Part shown: piece by piece, positions 4,991 to 5,859 of the stretch
How the letters are laid out: the number at the start of each line of letters is the position of its first letter
Numbering within the stretch: the stretch's first letter is position 1
Assembly (NCBI GenBank): GCA_024763135.1
Contig: JANTGD010000242.1
Coordinates: forward strand, 1 to 5,859
DNA length: 5,859 bases
Source: Thiotrichales bacterium
Lineage (GTDB): Bacteria > Pseudomonadota > Gammaproteobacteria > UWMA-0217
Reading direction: 5' to 3'
Notes under the pieces: generated by a model
What the model saw: the letters and a program-made list of their open reading frames with translations, nothing else
What the model was told of the DNA's origin: nothing
Databases searched by the model: none
Position numbers and translations under genes: made by a program

Positions 4991-5859
4991 ATGAGGCATC
5001 AATCTTTTTGGAAATGGAGCGTCGGCCTAGTGGTTGTCGCATTGCTGATTATTGGTGGGATACGTGCGATTCAGCATAAAAAATCAGCACAGGCGCAGAT
5101 TCCACCAGCGAAGCACTATGGGGTGGTGGTACCGGTAGGTCAAGCACATCCCGGGGAGGTGCAGCTGACGATGCCATTTTTAGCCGAGGTGCAGAGCGAT
5201 AGCGATGTCGAGATTGGTTCCAAGGTCACTGCGCGCGTGGAAATGATTGTCCCGGCAGGGACACAAGTGGAGGCAGGTCAGGTGGTGGCCCGTCTGGATG
5301 CCGGGGATCTGGAGGCCAAAAAAAAGAGCCTGGAGCTCAAGATTCGGGAAATCAGCAGCCAGATCGAATCCAAGGCAGCCGAACTGGGCAGCTTGGAAAA
5401 AACCCATGCGCGAAATCAGGAGCTCCTGGGTATTCAGGCAATTTCGCAGGATCGCTTCGATACCGAGGCGGCTAAGATCGATGCCTTGCGCGCAAGCATT
5501 AACGCGCTGAAATCCAGTCAGGCCGCTTTACGGGCGAGCATTAAGGAAGTGGAGGACACCTTGAGCTACACCACCATCGCGGCCCCGCTGGCCGGGGTGG
5601 TCAGTAAGACCTTCGCGACTGCCGGTGGCACGGTCAGCAAAGGCAAGCCCTTGCTGAGCCTGGCCGGGGGCACAGCCAAACGATTGCTGGTACGGGTGCC
5701 CGATCACGTACAGCCGAGTGCGCTGCGTTATGGGGATCAGCAGTGCGACCTGCAGTTTCTCAACAGTAGCTACCATGGTCTCAATGAGTACAGTTGCGCG
5801 CTGCCCATTGATCTGGCAGCCGGCAATCGGATCGAGGTGCAGCTGGTCATCTGGTCGGG
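4991..5859 (+). CDS. RND/HlyD-family efflux periplasmic adaptor (membrane fusion protein), partial
   Basis: The frame runs open from the ATG at 4991 to the right edge (289 complete codons); the C-terminal part is off window. GAGG lies about 8 nt upstream. A basic N-terminus and a hydrophobic segment (about 10-27) followed by HKK indicate an inner-membrane anchor with the rest in the periplasm; there is no lipobox cysteine. The two lipoyl half-motifs are VTARVEMIVPAGTQVEAGQV (79-98) and TIAAPLAGVVSKTFATAGGT (195-214). Between them lies a heptad-rich alpha-helical hairpin (about 105-192) that would contact the outer-membrane channel. A beta-barrel region starts at about 228. Such adaptors join an inner-membrane RND pump (or ABC transporter) to a TolC-like exit duct. 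A pump gene is expected just beyond the right edge. Substrate cannot be told. Two cysteines (C252 and C269) in the barrel region are unusual for this family. Confidence 0.88.
   Translation, partial: MRHQSFWKWSVGLVVVALLIIGGIRAIQHKKSAQAQIPPAKHYGVVVPVGQAHPGEVQLTMPFLAEVQSDSDVEIGSKVTARVEMIVPAGTQVEAGQVVARLDAGDLEAKKKSLELKIREISSQIESKAAELGSLEKTHARNQELLGIQAISQDRFDTEAAKIDALRASINALKSSQAALRASIKEVEDTLSYTTIAAPLAGVVSKTFATAGGTVSKGKPLLSLAGGTAKRLLVRVPDHVQPSALRYGDQQCDLQFLNSSYHGLNEYSCALPIDLAAGNRIEVQLVIWS

Noticed and set aside
5180..5776. Minus-strand open frames of 75 and 82 residues opposite the adaptor gene
   Set aside because: Both are antisense to a well-supported HlyD-family coding frame and show no motif or ribosome binding site.

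Overview
The window reads as ordinary chromosomal DNA from a Gram-negative proteobacterium, most likely a gammaproteobacterium or an Acidithiobacillus-like relative. The basis is moderate GC, a double-membrane-type RND/HlyD periplasmic adaptor, and an archaeal-type (type 2) thymidine/AMP phosphorylase paired with a divergent PRPP synthetase. This placement is inference from gene content; there is no rRNA or other marker. I see no insertion sequence, tRNA, CRISPR array or phage gene.

Layout. Positions 1-4104 are read leftward (minus strand), in this order: a universal stress protein (3673-4104); a 289-bp gap carrying a candidate promoter, two palindromes and a leader hairpin; a 504-residue type 2 nucleoside/AMP phosphorylase (1869-3383); a 300-residue ribose-phosphate pyrophosphokinase homologue (966-1868); an unrecognised 101-residue protein (655-960); and a truncated membrane protein of the MgtC/DUF4010 kind running off the left edge (1-581). 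The phosphorylase stop and the pyrophosphokinase start abut exactly (TAA-ATG). The 101-residue gene follows 5 bp later behind a near-perfect Shine-Dalgarno, so these three form a tight operon. Positions 4320-4847 (plus strand) encode a MOSC-domain protein. A 143-bp spacer with a good sigma-70-type promoter and a 6-bp-arm palindrome follows, then the first 289 codons of a periplasmic adaptor (4991-right edge).

How the genes may work together. By family knowledge, the type 2 phosphorylase can split AMP (or another NMP) with phosphate into the base and ribose-1,5-bisphosphate, while a PRPP synthetase uses ATP and ribose-5-phosphate and releases AMP. Their translational coupling suggests a dedicated nucleotide/phosphoribose salvage module, with the 101-residue protein as an unstudied third member. 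The MgtC-like protein, stress protein, MOSC protein and efflux adaptor have no evident biochemical tie to it. The best candidate for something undescribed is this three-gene nucleotide module and its leader region; nothing in the window looks like a wholly new defence or mobile system.
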